From Globodera rostochiensis (Eukaryota; Nematoda; Chromadorea; Rhabditida; Heteroderidae), in the NCBI GenBank assembly GCA_018350325.1, contig JAEVLN010000001.1, forward strand, positions 795,501 to 859,500: a stretch of 64,000 nt of DNA, given 5' to 3'. The notes beneath the pieces were generated by a model, which worked only from the letters and a program-made list of their open reading frames with translations, was not told where the DNA came from and searched no databases. This document shows, in pieces, positions 1 through 11,587 of this stretch (its first letter is position 1; each line of letters starts with the position of its first letter). A program made the translations under genes and the position numbers.

Positions 1-3000
1 CCTCGAGGGGGGGCTACAATTAGAGGGGGGGCTTCACATGGAGGGGGGGGGTCTATTTTTCAACCCCCCCTCGAGGGGGGGCTACAATTAGAGGGGGGGC
101 TTCTATTTTTCAACCCCCCCCCCCTCGAGGGGGGGCTACAATTAGAGGGGGGGCTTCACATGGAGGGGGGGGGGGTCTATTTTTCAACCCCCCCTCGAGG
201 GGGGGCTACAATTAGAGGGGGGGCTTCTATTTTTCAACCCCCCCTCGAGGGGGGGCTACAATTAGAGGGGGGGCTTCTATTTTTCAACCCCCCCCCCCCC
301 TCGAGGGGGGGCTACAATTAGAGGGGGGGCTTCACATGGAGGGGGGGGGGTTCTATTTTTCAACCCCCCCCCCCTCGAGGGGGGGCTACAATTAGAGGGG
401 GGGCTTCACATGGAGGGGGGGGGGGTCTATTTTTCAACCCCCCCTCGAGGGGGGGCTACAATTAGAGGGGGGGGGGCTTCTATTTTTCAACCCCCCCTCG
501 AGGGGGGGCTACAATTAGAGGGGGGGGGGCTTCTATTTTTCAACCCCCCCCCCCCCTCGAGGGGGGGCTACAATTAGAGGGGCGAGCTACAATTAGAGGG
601 GGGGCTTCTATTTTTCAACCCCCCCCCCCCCTCGAGGGGGGGCTACAATTAGAGGGGCGGGCTACAATTAGAGGGGGGGCTTCTATTTTTCAACTCCCCC
701 TCGAGGGGGGGCTACAATTAGAGGGGGGGCTTCTATTTTTCAACCCCCCCCCCTCGAGGGGGGGCTACAATTAGAGGGGGGGCTTCTATTTTTCAACCCC
801 CCCCCCCTCGAGGGGGGGCTACAATTAGAGGGGGGGCTTCTATTTTTCAACCCCCCCCCCTCGAGGGGGGGCTACAATTAGAGGGGGGGCTTCTATTTTC
901 AACCCCCCCACCTCGAGGGGGGGCTACAATTAGAGGGGGGGCTTCACATGGAGGGGGGGGGGGGGGTTCTATTTTTCAACCCCCCCCCCCCTCGAGGGGG
1001 GGCTACAATTAGAGGGGGGGCTTCACATGGAGGGGGGGGGTCTATTTTTCAACCCCCCCTCGAGGGGGGGCTACAATTAGAGGGGGGGCTTCTATTTTTC
1101 AACCCCCCCCCCCCTCGAGGGGGGGCTACAATTAGAGGGGGGGCTTCACATGGAGGGGGGGGGGGGTCTATTTTTCAACCCCCCCTCGAGGGGGGGCTAC
1201 AATTAGAGGGGGGGCTTCTATTTTTCAACCCCCCCTCGAGGGGGGGCTACAATTAGAGGGGGGGCTTCTATTTTTCAACCCCCCCCCCCCCCCTCGAGGG
1301 GGGGCTACAATTAGAGGGGGGGGCTTCACATGGAGGGGGGGGGGTTCTATTTTTCAACCCCCCCCCCTCGAGGGGGGGCTACAATTAGAGGGGGGGCTTC
1401 ACATGGAGGGGGGGGGTCTATTTTTCAACCCCCCCTCGAGGGGGGGCTACAATTAGAGGGGGGGGGGCTTCTATTTTTCAACCCCCCCTCGAGGGGGGGC
1501 TACAATTAGAGGGGGGGGGCTTCTATTTTTCAACCCCCCCCCCCCCCCCTCGAGGGGGGGCTACAATTAGAGGGGCGAGCTACAATTAGAGGGGGGGCTT
1601 CTATTTTTCAACCCCCCCCCCCCCCCCCTCGAGGGGGGGCTACAATTAGAGGGGCGAGCTACAATTAGAGGGGGGGCTTCTATTTTTCAACCCCCCCCCC
1701 CTCGAGGGGGGGCTACAATTAGAGGGGGGGCTTCTATTTTTCAACTCCCCCTCGAGGGGGGGCTACAATTAGAGGGGCGGGCTACAATTAGAGGGGGGGC
1801 TTCTATTTTTCAACTCCCCCTCGAGGGGGGGCTACAATTAGAGGGGGGGCTTCTATTTTTCAACCCCCCCCCCTCGAGGGGGGGCTACAATTAGAGGGGG
1901 GGCTTCTATTTTTCAACTCCCCCTCGAGGGGGGGCTACAATTAGAGGGGGGGCTTCTATTTTTCAACCCCCCCCCCTCGAGGGGGGGCTACAATTAGAGG
2001 GGGGGCTTCTATTTTTCAACCCCCCCCCCCCTCGAGGGGGGGCTACAATTAGAGGGGGGGCTTCTATTTTTCAACCCCCCCCCCTCGAGGGGGGGCTACA
2101 ATTAGAGGGGGGGCTTCACATGGAGGGGGGGGGGTTCTATTTTTCAACCCCCCCCCCCTCGAGGGGGGGGCTACAATTAGAGGGGGGGCTTCTATTTTTC
2201 AACCCCCCCCCCCTCGAGGGGGGGCTACAATTAGAGGGGGGGCTTCTATTTTTCAACCCCCCCCCCCCCTCGAGGGGGGGCTACAATTAGAGGGGGGGCT
2301 TCACATGGAGGGGGGGGGGTTCTATTTTTCAACCCCCCCCCCCCTCGAGGGGGGGCTACAATTAGAGGGGGGGGTTCTATTTTTCAACCCCCCCCCCACC
2401 TCGAGGGGGGGCTACAATTAGAGGGGCGGGCTACAATTAGAGGGGGGGCTTCTATTTTTCAACCCCCCCCCCCTCGAGGGGGGGCTACAATTAGAGGGGG
2501 GGCTTCTATTTTTCAACCCCCCCCCCCCCTCGAGGGGGGGCTACAATTAGAGGGGGGGCTTCTATTTTTCAACCCCCCCCCCCCCTCGAGGGGGGGCTAC
2601 AATTAGAGGGGGGGTTTCACATGGAGGGGGGGGGGGTTCTATTTTTCAACCCCCCCCCCCCTCGAGGGGGGGCTACAATTAGAGGGGGGGCTTCTATTTT
2701 TCAACCCCCCCCCACCTCGAGGGGGGGCTACAATTAGAGGGGGGGGGGGGGCTTCTATTTTTCAACCCCCCCACCTCGAGGGGGGGCTACAATTAGAGGG
2801 GGGGGGGGCTTCTATTTTTCAACCCCCCCACCTCGAGGGGGGGCTACAATTAGAGGGGGGGGGGGGGGCTTCTATTTTTCAACCCCCCCCCCCCCCTCGA
2901 GGGGGGGCTACAATTAGAGGGGGGGCTTCTATTTTTCAACCCCCCCCCCCCTCGAGGGGGGGCTACAATTAGAGGGGGGGTTTCACATGGAGGGGGGGGG

Positions 3001-6000
3001 GGGGTTCTATTTTTCAACCCCCCCCCCCCCCCCTCGAGGGGGGGGCTACAATTAGAGGGGGGGCTTCTATTTTTCAACCCCCCCCCCCTCGAGGGGGGGC
3101 TACAATTAGAGGGGGGGCTTCTATTTTTCAACCCCCCCCCCCCCCTCGAGGGGGGGCTACAATTAGAGGGGGGGTTTCACATGGAGGGGGGGGGGGGTTC
3201 TATTTTTCAACCCCCCCCCCCCCCCTCGAGGGGGGGCTACAATTAGAGGGGGGGCTTCTATTTTTCAACCCCCCCCACCTCGAGGGGGGGCTACAATTAG
3301 AGGGGGGGGGGGCTTCTATTTTTCAACCCCCCCACCTCGAGGGGGGGGCTACAATTAAAGGGGCGGGCTACAATTAGAGGGGGGGGGGCTTCTATTTTTC
3401 AACCCCCCCTCGAGGGGGGGCTACAATTAGAGGGGGGGCTTCCACATGGAGGGGGGGGTCTATTTTTCAACCCCCCCTCGAGGGGGGGCTACAATTAGAG
3501 GGGGGGGCTTCTATTTTTCAACCCCCCCTCGAGGGGGGGCTACAATTAGAGGGGGGGGGGCTTCTATTTTTCAACCCCCCCACCTCGAGGGGGGGGCTAC
3601 AATTAAAGGGGCGGGCTACAATTAGAGGGGGGGGGGGGCTTCTATTTTTCAACCCCCCCTCGAGGGGGGGCTACAATTAGAGGGGGGGGGGGCTTCTATT
3701 TTTCAAACCCCCCCCCCCCTCGAGGGGGGGCTACAATTAGGAGGGGGGGGGGGGGGGTTCTATTTTCAACCCCCTCGAGGGGGGCTACAATTAGAGGGGG
3801 GGCGCTTCTATTTCAACCCCCCCCCCCTCGAGGGGGGGCCTACAATAGAGGGAGGGGTGGGGGGCTTCTATTGTTCAAACCCCCCCCCTCGAGGGGGTGG
3901 CTACAATTTTAAATGGGCGGGCTACAATTAGAGGGGGGGGGCTCTAGTTTTCAACCCCCCCACCTCGAGGGGGGCTACAATTAGAGGGGGGGCTTCTATT
4001 TTTCAACCCCCCCTCGAGGGGTGGGCTACATTAGAGGGGGGTGGGGCTTCGATTTTTCAACCCCACCCCTCGAGGGGGGGCTACCAATTAGAGGGGGGGG
4101 GTTCTAATTTTCAACCCCCCCTCGGGGGGCTACAATTAGAGGGGGGGGCTTCTATTTTTAAATCCCCCCCTCGAGGGGGGGCTACAATTAGAGGGGGGGC
4201 TTCTATTTTCAACCCCCCCTCGAGGGGGGGCTACAATTAGAGGGGGGGGGGCTTCTATTTTTCAACCCCCCCCCCTCGAGGGGGGGCTACAATTAGAGGG
4301 AGGGCTTCACATGGAGGGGGGGGTTCTATTTTTCAACCCCCCCCCCTCGAGGGGGGGCTACAATTAGAGGGGGGGGGGGTTCTATTTTTCAACCCCCCCT
4401 CGAGGGGGGGCTACAATTAGAGGGGGGGCTTCTATTTTTCAACCCCCCCCCCCCTCGAGGGGGGGCTACAATTAGAGGGGGGGCTTCACATGGAGGGGGG
4501 GGGGTTCTATTTTTCAACCCCCCCCCCCCTCGAGGGGGGGCTACAATTAGAGGGGGGGGTTCTATTTTTCAACCCCCCCCCCACCTCGAGGGGGGGCTAC
4601 AATTAGAGGGGCGGGCTACAATTAGAGGGGGGGGTTCTATTTTTCAACCCCCCCCCCACCTCGAGGGGGGGCTACAATTAGAGGGGCGGGCTACAATTAG
4701 AGGGGGGGCTTCTATTTTTCAACCCCCCCCCCCCTCGAGGGGGGGCTACAATTAGAGGGGGGGCTTCTATTTTTCAACCCCCCCCCCCCCCCTCGAGGGG
4801 GGGCTACAATTAGAGGGGGGGCTTCTATTTTTCAACCCCCCCCCCACCTCGAGGGGGGGCTACAATTAGAGGGGGGGTTTCACATGGAGGGGGGGGGGTT
4901 CTATTTTTCAACCCCCCCCCCCCCCTCGAGGGGGGGCTACAATTAGAGGGGGGGCTTCTATTTTTCAACCCCCCCCCCACCTCGAGGGGGGGCTACAATT
5001 AGAGGGGGGGGGGGGGGCTTCTATTTTTCAACCCCCCCACCTCGAGGGGGGGCTACAATTAGAGGGGGGGGGGGGGGGCTTCTATTTTTCAACCCCCCCC
5101 CCCCCTCGAGGGGGGGCTACAATTAGAGGGGGGGCTTCTATTTTTCAACCCCCCCCCCCCCCTCGAGGGGGGGCTACAATTAGAGGGGGGGCTTCTATTT
5201 TTCAACCCCCCCCCCCCTCGAGGGGGGGCTACAATTAGAGGGGGGGCTTCTATTTTTCAACCCCCCCCCCCCCCTCGAGGGGGGGCTACAATTAGAGGGG
5301 GGGTTTCTATTTTTCAACCCCCCCCCCCCCCTCGAGGGGGGGCTACAATTAGAGGGGGGGTTTCACATGGAGGGGGGGGGGGGTTCTATTTTTCAACCCC
5401 CCCCCCCCCTCGAGGGGGGGCTACAATTAGAGGGGGGGCTTCTATTTTTCAACCCCCCCCACCTCGAGGGGGGGCTACAATTAGAGGGGGGGGGGGCTTC
5501 TATTTTTCAACCCCCCCACCTCGAGGGGGGGCTACAATTAAAGGGGCGGGCTACAATTAGAGGGGGGGGGGGCTTCTATTTTTCAACCCCCCCTCGAGGG
5601 GGGGCTACAATTAGAGGGGGGGCTTCACATGGAGGGGGGGGGGTCTATTTTTCAACCCCCCCTCGAGGGGGGGCTACAATTAGAGGGGGGGGCTTCTATT
5701 TTTCAACCCCCCCTCGAGGGGGGGCTACAATTAGAGGGGGGGGGGCTTCTATTTTTCAACCCCCCCACCTCGAGGGGGGGCTACAATTAAAGGGGCGGGC
5801 TACAATTAGAGGGGGGGGGGGCTTCTATTTTTCAACCCCCCCTCGAGGGGGGGCTACAATTAGAGGGGGGGGGCTTCTATTTTTCAACCCCCCCACCTCG
5901 AGGGGGGCTACAATTAAAGGGGCGGGCTACAATTAGAGGGGGGGGGGCTTCTATTTTTCAACCCCCCACCTCGAGGGGGGGCTACAATTAGAGGGGGGGG

Positions 6001-7061
6001 GGGCTTCTATTTTTCAACCCCCCCCCCTCGAGGGGGGGCTACAATTAGAGGGGGGGGGGGTTCTATTTTTCAACCCCCCCTCGAGGGGGGCTACAATTAG
6101 AGGGGGGGCTTCTATTTTTCAACCCCCCCTCGAGGGGGGGCTACAATTAGAGGGGGGGGGGGGGCTTCTATTTTTCAACCCCCCCCCCTCGAGGGGGGGC
6201 TACAATTAAAGGGGCGGGCTACAATTAGAGGGGGGGGGGCTTCTATTTTTCAACCCCCCCACCTCGAGGGGGGCTACAATTAGAGGGGGGGCTTCTATTT
6301 TTCAACCCCCCCTCGAGGGGGGGCTACAATTAGAGGGGGGGGGGGCTTCTATTTTTCAACCCCCCCCCCTCGAGGGGGGGCTACAATTAGAGGGGGGGGG
6401 GGTTCTATTTTTCAACCCCCCCTCGAGGGGGGCTACAATTAGAGGGGGGGCTTCTATTTTTCAACCCCCCCTCGAGGGGGGCTACAATTAGAGGGGGGGC
6501 TTCTATTTTTCAACCCCCCCTCGAGGGGGGGCTACAATTAGAGGGGGGGGGGCTTCTATTTTTCAACCCCCCCCCCTCGAGGGGGGGCTACAATTAGAGG
6601 GAGGGCTTCACATGGAGGGGGGGGTTCTATTTTTCAACCCCCCCTCGAGGGGGGCTACAATTAGAGGGGGGGCTTCTATTTTTCAACCCCCCCTCGAGGG
6701 GGGCTACAATTAGAGGGGGGGCTTCTATTTTTCAACCCCCCCTCGAGGGGGGGCTACAATTAGAGGGGGGGCTTCTATTTTTCAACCCCCCCTCGAGGGG
6801 AGGCTACAATTAGAGGGGCGGGCTACAATTAGAGGGGGGGCTTCTATTTTTCAACCCCCCCCCCACCTCGAGGGGGGGCTACAATTAGAGGGGGGGCTTC
6901 ACATGGAGGGGGGGGGGGTTCTATTTTTCAACCCCCCCCCCCCTCGAGGGGGGGCTACAATTAGAGGGGGGGCTTCACATGGAGGGGGGGGGGTCTATTT
7001 TTCAACCCCCCCCCTCGAGGGGGGGCTACAATTAAAGGGGCGGGCTACAATTAGAGGGGGG
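1..7061. repeat. G-run/C-run minisatellite array, about 50-bp unit
   Basis: A tandem array fills this stretch. The basic unit reads CTCGAG, a run of 7 or more G, CTACAATTAGAG, another G run, CTTCTATTTTTCAA and a C run. A longer variant inserts CTTCACATGGAG plus an extra G run. The junction C-run/CTCGAG/G-run is a perfect palindrome in every unit. G and C runs vary from about 5 to 18, which is typical of slippage and of assembly uncertainty. About 3710-4160 is more diverged than the rest. Open frames on either strand are repeat artefacts. The left edge lies outside the window. Confidence 0.97.
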
Positions 7062-7563
7062 CCGTTTTGACCAATTCCGAAGACCGGACCGGAATTCAAA
7101 TTTTTTTTTGAAAATGCCATTTTTTCTTAAATTCACCATTTTTGACTCAAAGTTGCTCGTTTGCTTTCTAAGGACGTTTCCCGCCCAATTGATCACGAAT
7201 CTACTATTGATTTAGCATCTAGATTTTAATATTAGCGCTTTAGTGTGCGTTTCTTTTCAAATGGGAAAAATGTCTTTTGAGGTAAAAAGAATATAAAATG
7301 AAAGGCCGCTGGCGGCCCGCCAACAGCGAGCATGCGGTGATCGGGCTTTTGTTAATAAGGTAGAAATTCCAATATGGCTTTTGAATTCCGGTCCGCGCTT
7401 CGGAATTGGTCGAAACGAAGGTCGGATTCGGATCATAGGAATTCGAACACGAAGTTATGCCGAAATATAAACTTTTCAAGCCAGCCACGGCTTGCCTTAA
7501 ATCTCACCTCTTCGTCACATAAACACTTAATTTTTAGTACCTAAATGGTAATGAGGTAGGTAG
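7062..7563. other. Non-coding AT-rich flank of the minisatellite
   Basis: No gene is supported here. Around 7076-7100 and 7380-7420 there are stretches like 'accggaccggaattc' and 'gaattccggtccgcgcttcgg' in opposite orientation, a remnant of a dispersed inverted repeat. Related text recurs at 20040-20090 and 59700-59750. A TAGG/GTAGGTA run at 7552-7570 leads into the next element. Confidence 0.6.
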
Positions 7564-7571
7564 GTAGGTAC

Positions 7572-7998
7572 CAGGGATGGGCAAAATCGGAAAATAAAGT
7601 CCGAAACCCGAAATTCCGAAATCGAAAATAAAAGCCGAAACCCGAAATCCGAAATTCCGAAACCCCAAAAATCCCGAAACCCGAAATCCGAAATTTTTGC
7701 ATACGAATCTGCAAAAATTTTGAGTCGCTCTTGACTCTAAGCAAGTTATAGCTCCTTAAGTTGACAAACCCATAGGGGGGACCTTTTTGTCAAATTTGCA
7801 AATTTTTTCCATTAAAACGGGCATTTTAACGGAAAACGGAAAAATTTTCAATGAAGTAAAAATCTCAATTGCTCAAAAATCCCATTCTTAGGGGTGTAAA
7901 ATCCGAAATTTTGCTCAAATTCCGAAATCCGAAACGGCCAAAAAACCCGAAATTTCCGAAATTCCGAAACCCGAAATCCGAAATTTTGCCCATCCCTG
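7572..7998. mobile_element. hAT-like non-autonomous element with 8-bp target duplication
   Basis: The termini are inverted repeats: CAGGGATGGGCAAAAT at the left and its reverse complement at the right. They are flanked by the 8-bp direct repeat GTAGGTAC at 7564-7571 and 7999-8006. CAGGG ends with an 8-bp duplication are the hallmark of hAT-superfamily elements. The interior is degenerate repetition of CCGAAATCCGAAATTCCGAAA near both ends and has no transposase frame. I infer a MITE mobilised by a hAT transposase encoded elsewhere. Confidence 0.8.
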
Positions 7999-8046
7999 GT
8001 AGGTACATATTTGATAATTTTAAAGATAGGTAATTTTAAAAGCTCA

Positions 8047-8210
8047 CGGCTTGGGGAGGCAAACAAATGGAGGGGGGCTACAAATGGAGGGGAGGGGCTT
8101 CTATTTTTCAACCCCCCCTCGAGGGGGGGCTACAATTAGAGGGGGGGGCAAACAAATGGAGGGGGGGCTTCAAATAGAGGGGGGGGGGGGGGGGGGGGGC
8201 GCTACTAATA
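8047..8210. repeat. Outlying copies of the G/C-run minisatellite
   Basis: The unit of the 1-7061 array reappears in about three diverged copies, with ACAAATGGAG in place of ACAATTAGAG, and ends in a G run of about 20 at 8180-8199. The copies lie about 1 kb beyond the main array, just past the hAT-like element. That element may therefore have landed inside or beside a once longer array. Confidence 0.85.
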
Positions 8211-8323
8211 GAGGAAATACGGTACTTAAATGCCATCTCTCATTGCCATTATTAGTCATGTAGAATAGTTGAGTCATTAAAATAATTTCTCCGACCAAGC
8301 AAGTAGCGGAACACCGTGCCGTG

Positions 8324-8720
8324 CAGGGCTGCACGAAAACAGGATTTTTCATTTTCGAAAACGAAACGAAAAAAAATTCTAGGACGAAAACGAAACACGA
8401 AAAAATATACGTTTTCGTACGAAACGAAAACGAAAAACACGAACATTTTTAATTTTGCCATATTTGGAATTTTGTGAAAATTTCTTATTTTTTGAAAATG
8501 AGAATTTCCCAAAAATAGTGCTACTTGATCTTCGGCGCCTATCGGCAGTGCCGAACCACCCACCACCCTTTAAAAAAGCAGAGATTCCTTAAAAAAAATA
8601 ACCATAAAAACGCCATATTTTTGACCCGATGCCATAGAGTTGGCACCTCTGTAAATACAGGGGGAGTCGGCGGTGCCGGTAGGCGCCGCCGAGAAATTTT
8701 TTTTAATTTGATCAGTTTTT
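8324..8720. mobile_element. Dispersed repeat remnant with GC-rich inverted core
   Basis: It starts with CAGGGCTGCACGAAAAC, which resembles a hAT-type end, followed by degenerate GAAAACGAAACG repetition. No matching right end was found. Inside are inverted copies of a GC-rich core: GGCGCCTATCGGCA at about 8535, and GGCGGTGCCGGTAGGCGCC near 8665. The same core occurs at 9970, 10455, 23265, 41030 and 42123. This is a one-ended relic with no coding support. Confidence 0.5.
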
Positions 8721-8901
8721 GATATGAAAATTGGTCCAAAAATTCATAATTTGTCTTTGGATTTGAATGAAAGAAAAAAGCATACGATTTGTGTAAGTTA
8801 TAAAGAAAAGTTCGAATATTTATTTTTAAAAGTGTAAAATAATTTTAAAACTTTTTAAATTGTTTTTAAGAACAAATTCTGCACTAAAGATTCATAAAAA
8901 A

Positions 8902-8985
8902 GAGTAGCAGGTCCGGGGAATCGAACCTGACAAATGATAACCCGAATGAGCTCAACACTAACCACTACACCACGATGTATTGTGG
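8902..8985 (-). tRNA. tRNA-like relic or SINE head (not a working tRNA)
   Basis: On the minus strand there is a good pol III A box (TGGTGTAGTGGTTAGTG). About 35 bases later comes an almost perfect B box, GGTTCGATTCC. The acceptor, anticodon and T stems cannot be paired properly, so I do not call a functional tRNA. A tRNA pseudogene or a tRNA-derived SINE head fits. A covariance-model scan would settle it. Confidence 0.45.
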
Positions 8986-8989
8986 TTTC

Positions 8990-9544
8990 CAACATACTAG
9001 ATTATTTTGATCGGATTCCAAAGGGTTCCCTCCCCCCTTTGGGTTAGTAACCCAATTTCACTTTTTCGATCATAACTCTATTTTATGTTAAGGCTTTTAA
9101 TTCAACTAAAAAAAAAGCTCTTAGAGAAAAAAATAAGCTATTTATCTAATTAATGAGTTTTTGAAAATTTCTATTCTAAAAATTGTTATGAATTTTTTTG
9201 TGCAAAATTCATTTTTTTTCGAAAAATTGACCTTAACTTTTGAATTTCAACATTTCTCCAAAATTTTTGACTGAAAAATAGCGCTTATTTTTCTGCATTT
9301 TATGACACTAAATGCATTCAAAAATCCTTTCAGTAAAAAAAGTTATGAATTTTCATAACATTTCCCCAATTTTTGTGACCAAAAAATGAAATTTCAAAAA
9401 ATTTCCAAACAACCCACAAAAATATTTTTAAAAAACAACAATGAAATGAGTGGTGGATGCAGGTTAGTAAGTGTGGGTGGGGTGGGGTTTAGTTCCCCGA
9501 CTATGTAAACTATTTTTTCTGACTTTCTCTTAACATTTACGGTG
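8990..9544. other. AT-rich spacer, no gene seen
   Basis: This is long AT-rich sequence dominated by runs of A and T, with GTGGGTGGGGTGGGG at 9472-9486. No conserved frame, RNA gene or repeat structure could be supported. Confidence 0.6.
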
Positions 9545-9552
9545 GTGTAAAC

Positions 9553-10279
9553 CAGGGATGTGCTCTGGTCGCCTTTTTAAAAACCAGAAACCAGAAATCA
9601 GAATTCTGGTTGCATAAAAAAAAATCAGAAACCAGAAATCAGAATTCTGGTGCCCCTTTTAAAAATCAGAAAACAGAATTCTGGTGCCCAAAACGACCAG
9701 AAATTCTGGTAAATCAGAAAACCAGAACAGAAATTTTTTAATCATTCCCGCATTTTTCTTAAGCAATTTTTCCTCCAAAAATTTCGATTTTAGGGGTGTT
9801 TTTTGGGTTTTTTATTGCATTTTTCTTATCAAATTTTCCAAAAAAGTTCATTTCCAGCAAATTTTTTAGAATTTTTAACATTTTGGTAGAAAAATTTCGA
9901 AAATTTTGTCGATTTTTAAATTTTCAAAAATGCAGATTTTTTGCGAATTCTGCTTCTTTTGGGGGCGCGGGGGGTCGGCGGTGCCGATAGGCGCCGCCGG
10001 TAAATTTTTTTAAATTTTTAATGACAATTTGTTAAGAAAATTGGCCCAAGAATGAATAATTTTGCAAAAATGGCTATTTGTAAATGGTGTTGTAAATAAA
10101 AATTTTAACTTAGAATTTCTGGTTTTTTTCTGGTTTTTTCTCTAAAAAACCAGAAACCAGAAATCAGAATTCTGGTTGCAAAAAAAAAAACCAGAAACCA
10201 GAAATCAGAATTCTGGTGCCCAAAATCACCAGAAATTCTGGTAAATCAGAAAATCAGAACAGAACAGAGCACATCCCTG
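9553..10279. mobile_element. hAT-like non-autonomous element, GTGTAAAC duplication
   Basis: The terminal inverted repeats are CAGGGATGTGCTCTG and its complement CAGAGCACATCCCTG. They are flanked by 8-bp direct repeats GTGTAAAC at 9545-9552 and 10280-10287. Both subterminal regions repeat the words ACCAGAAATCAGAATTCTGGT. The interior holds the GC-rich core (about 9970-10000). No transposase frame is present. The first nine terminal bases match the element at 7572, so the two belong to related families. Confidence 0.82.
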
Positions 10280-10492
10280 GTGTAAACAATTCTAAAAATT
10301 CTTTTAACTTTTTCAATTTAAAAAAAATTTGATGACAATTTACAACTTTTTAGATTTTGGTTGGACTCAGGGTGGGGGTCCTTTGTTTTGCAACATTCCT
10401 AATTTTTGGGCCAATTTTCTTAAATCTTGTTCAATTTTCAAGAAAATTTTCCCGGCGGCGCCTATCGGCACCGCCGACCCCCACCCCCCCCC
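9966..10492. repeat. Long inverted repeat carrying the GC-rich core
   Basis: About 90 bases at 9966-10058 (GTCGGCGGTGCCGATAGGCG, then a T-rich stretch and TTAAGAAAATTGGCCCAAGA) recur inverted at about 10398-10492. The left arm lies inside the hAT-like element and the right arm outside it. Two related inserts, or a nested insertion, are therefore mixed here. No protein is encoded. Confidence 0.65.
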
Positions 10493-10780
10493 CCAAGTTA
10501 ATCAGAATCTCAAAAAAATTTAGGATGGATGAGGCAATAGAAGTTGAAGAAAATGAGAAAAATATTTTTAATAATAATAAAAAAAAATTTGTCTTACCAT
10601 CGAATATAACAAAAAAAATTTCGCTGTTGTCAATCCCGATTAATCCCGATCCCGGTTTTTGAAAAGTCGAAATCCCAATCCCGATCCCGGCTTTCACGAT
10701 CCCGGTCAATCCCGATCCCGGTTTTTACCAAAAATCCCGATCCCGGCCTTACTCTACATAAAACAATCAAAAAATGCAAA
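10493..10780. repeat. CCCGATCCCGG dispersed repeat
   Basis: Short phrases such as AATCCCGATCCCGG are repeated at 10630-10747. A partly matching copy on the opposite strand lies at 38550-38760, and a third, looser one is at 39650-39770. The shared flank includes GAGGCAATAGAAGTTGAAG. It looks like the end of a dispersed element with no coding content. Confidence 0.55.
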
Positions 10781-10899
10781 AATGTTTGTAATAAAGAGAA
10801 TAAAACATTCAATCGTTAACTGGGTCGAAATATGGCATATAAAAAATTTGTTAAACCAAAAAAAAAAGTTGCCTTTGAAATTTCGAAAAATGTTCGAAT

Positions 10900-11440
10900 C
10901 GTGGATGCCTGGATCAGGGCCGTAGCCAAAAAAAATTTTGGAGGGGGGCAAGCCAAAAAAAAAGTCCAACCGGCGGCTAGAGATCAGGCGGTGCTTAATA
11001 TCAGCAGAAATGCCATTTTTAGTTATAAACATTTCAAGAAAAAAAATCAGAGAATGTGAACAATTTGGAACACTTATAGTTAGGTACATTAGGTCAATTT
11101 GCCTATGGCGTAAAGAATTTTGTGTTCAGCAGATCAATTATTCATAAATGAATGGGGAGAAATGAAAATGTTCCGCAACCTTTTAGGTAAATGCAAATCT
11201 TCTGCTGAATGGTAATGTGATGGATATGTGACCCATTAGCCTTTTCTGACATTTATTTACAAATAAAGATGGACAAATTCCAGCAATCATTTGAAAATGT
11301 TGGGCAAAATGCTGACCCAGAAAATGGGGGGGGGGGGGATTGGCGGCGGAAAAGAGAAGGACGACCGATGTGTACAATCCATTATCCTCACCCTTTCTCA
11401 ACAAAAAGAGTAGAGTCCAACGAACAACGACTCTTCCTTA
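10900..11440 (+). repeat. Dispersed repeat R1, copy 1
   Basis: This is a several-hundred-base segment containing TTGGAACACTTATAGTTAGG and ATTCATAAATGAATGGGGAG. It recurs at about 18780-19330 (+), 22640-23060 (-) and 25560-26190 (-). Here it carries a G run at 11328-11338 and a C run at 11454-11485. It begins with GGGCCGTAGCCAAAAAAAA, a phrase found again near 23370, 26738 and 36840. Confidence 0.75.
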
Positions 11441-11451
11441 GTTATGGGCAG

Positions 11452-11485
<34 letters not shown>

Positions 11486-11587
11486 ACCCCAAAAATAGGT
11501 ATGTGGGTACCAAAACCGGGTTCATAAGCAGGTGTAATAAATCTTGATATTTTGATTGTTTGAGTTTAAAAAAAGTTATAGATTTTT

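Noticed and set aside
1..7061. CRISPR-like array of spaced palindromic repeats
   Set aside because: The repeats are contiguous with no unique spacers, the host is eukaryotic, and unit variation is run-length slippage.
8902..8985. Functional tRNA gene
   Set aside because: A and B boxes are present but the acceptor and anticodon stems do not pair. It is kept only as a tRNA-like relic.
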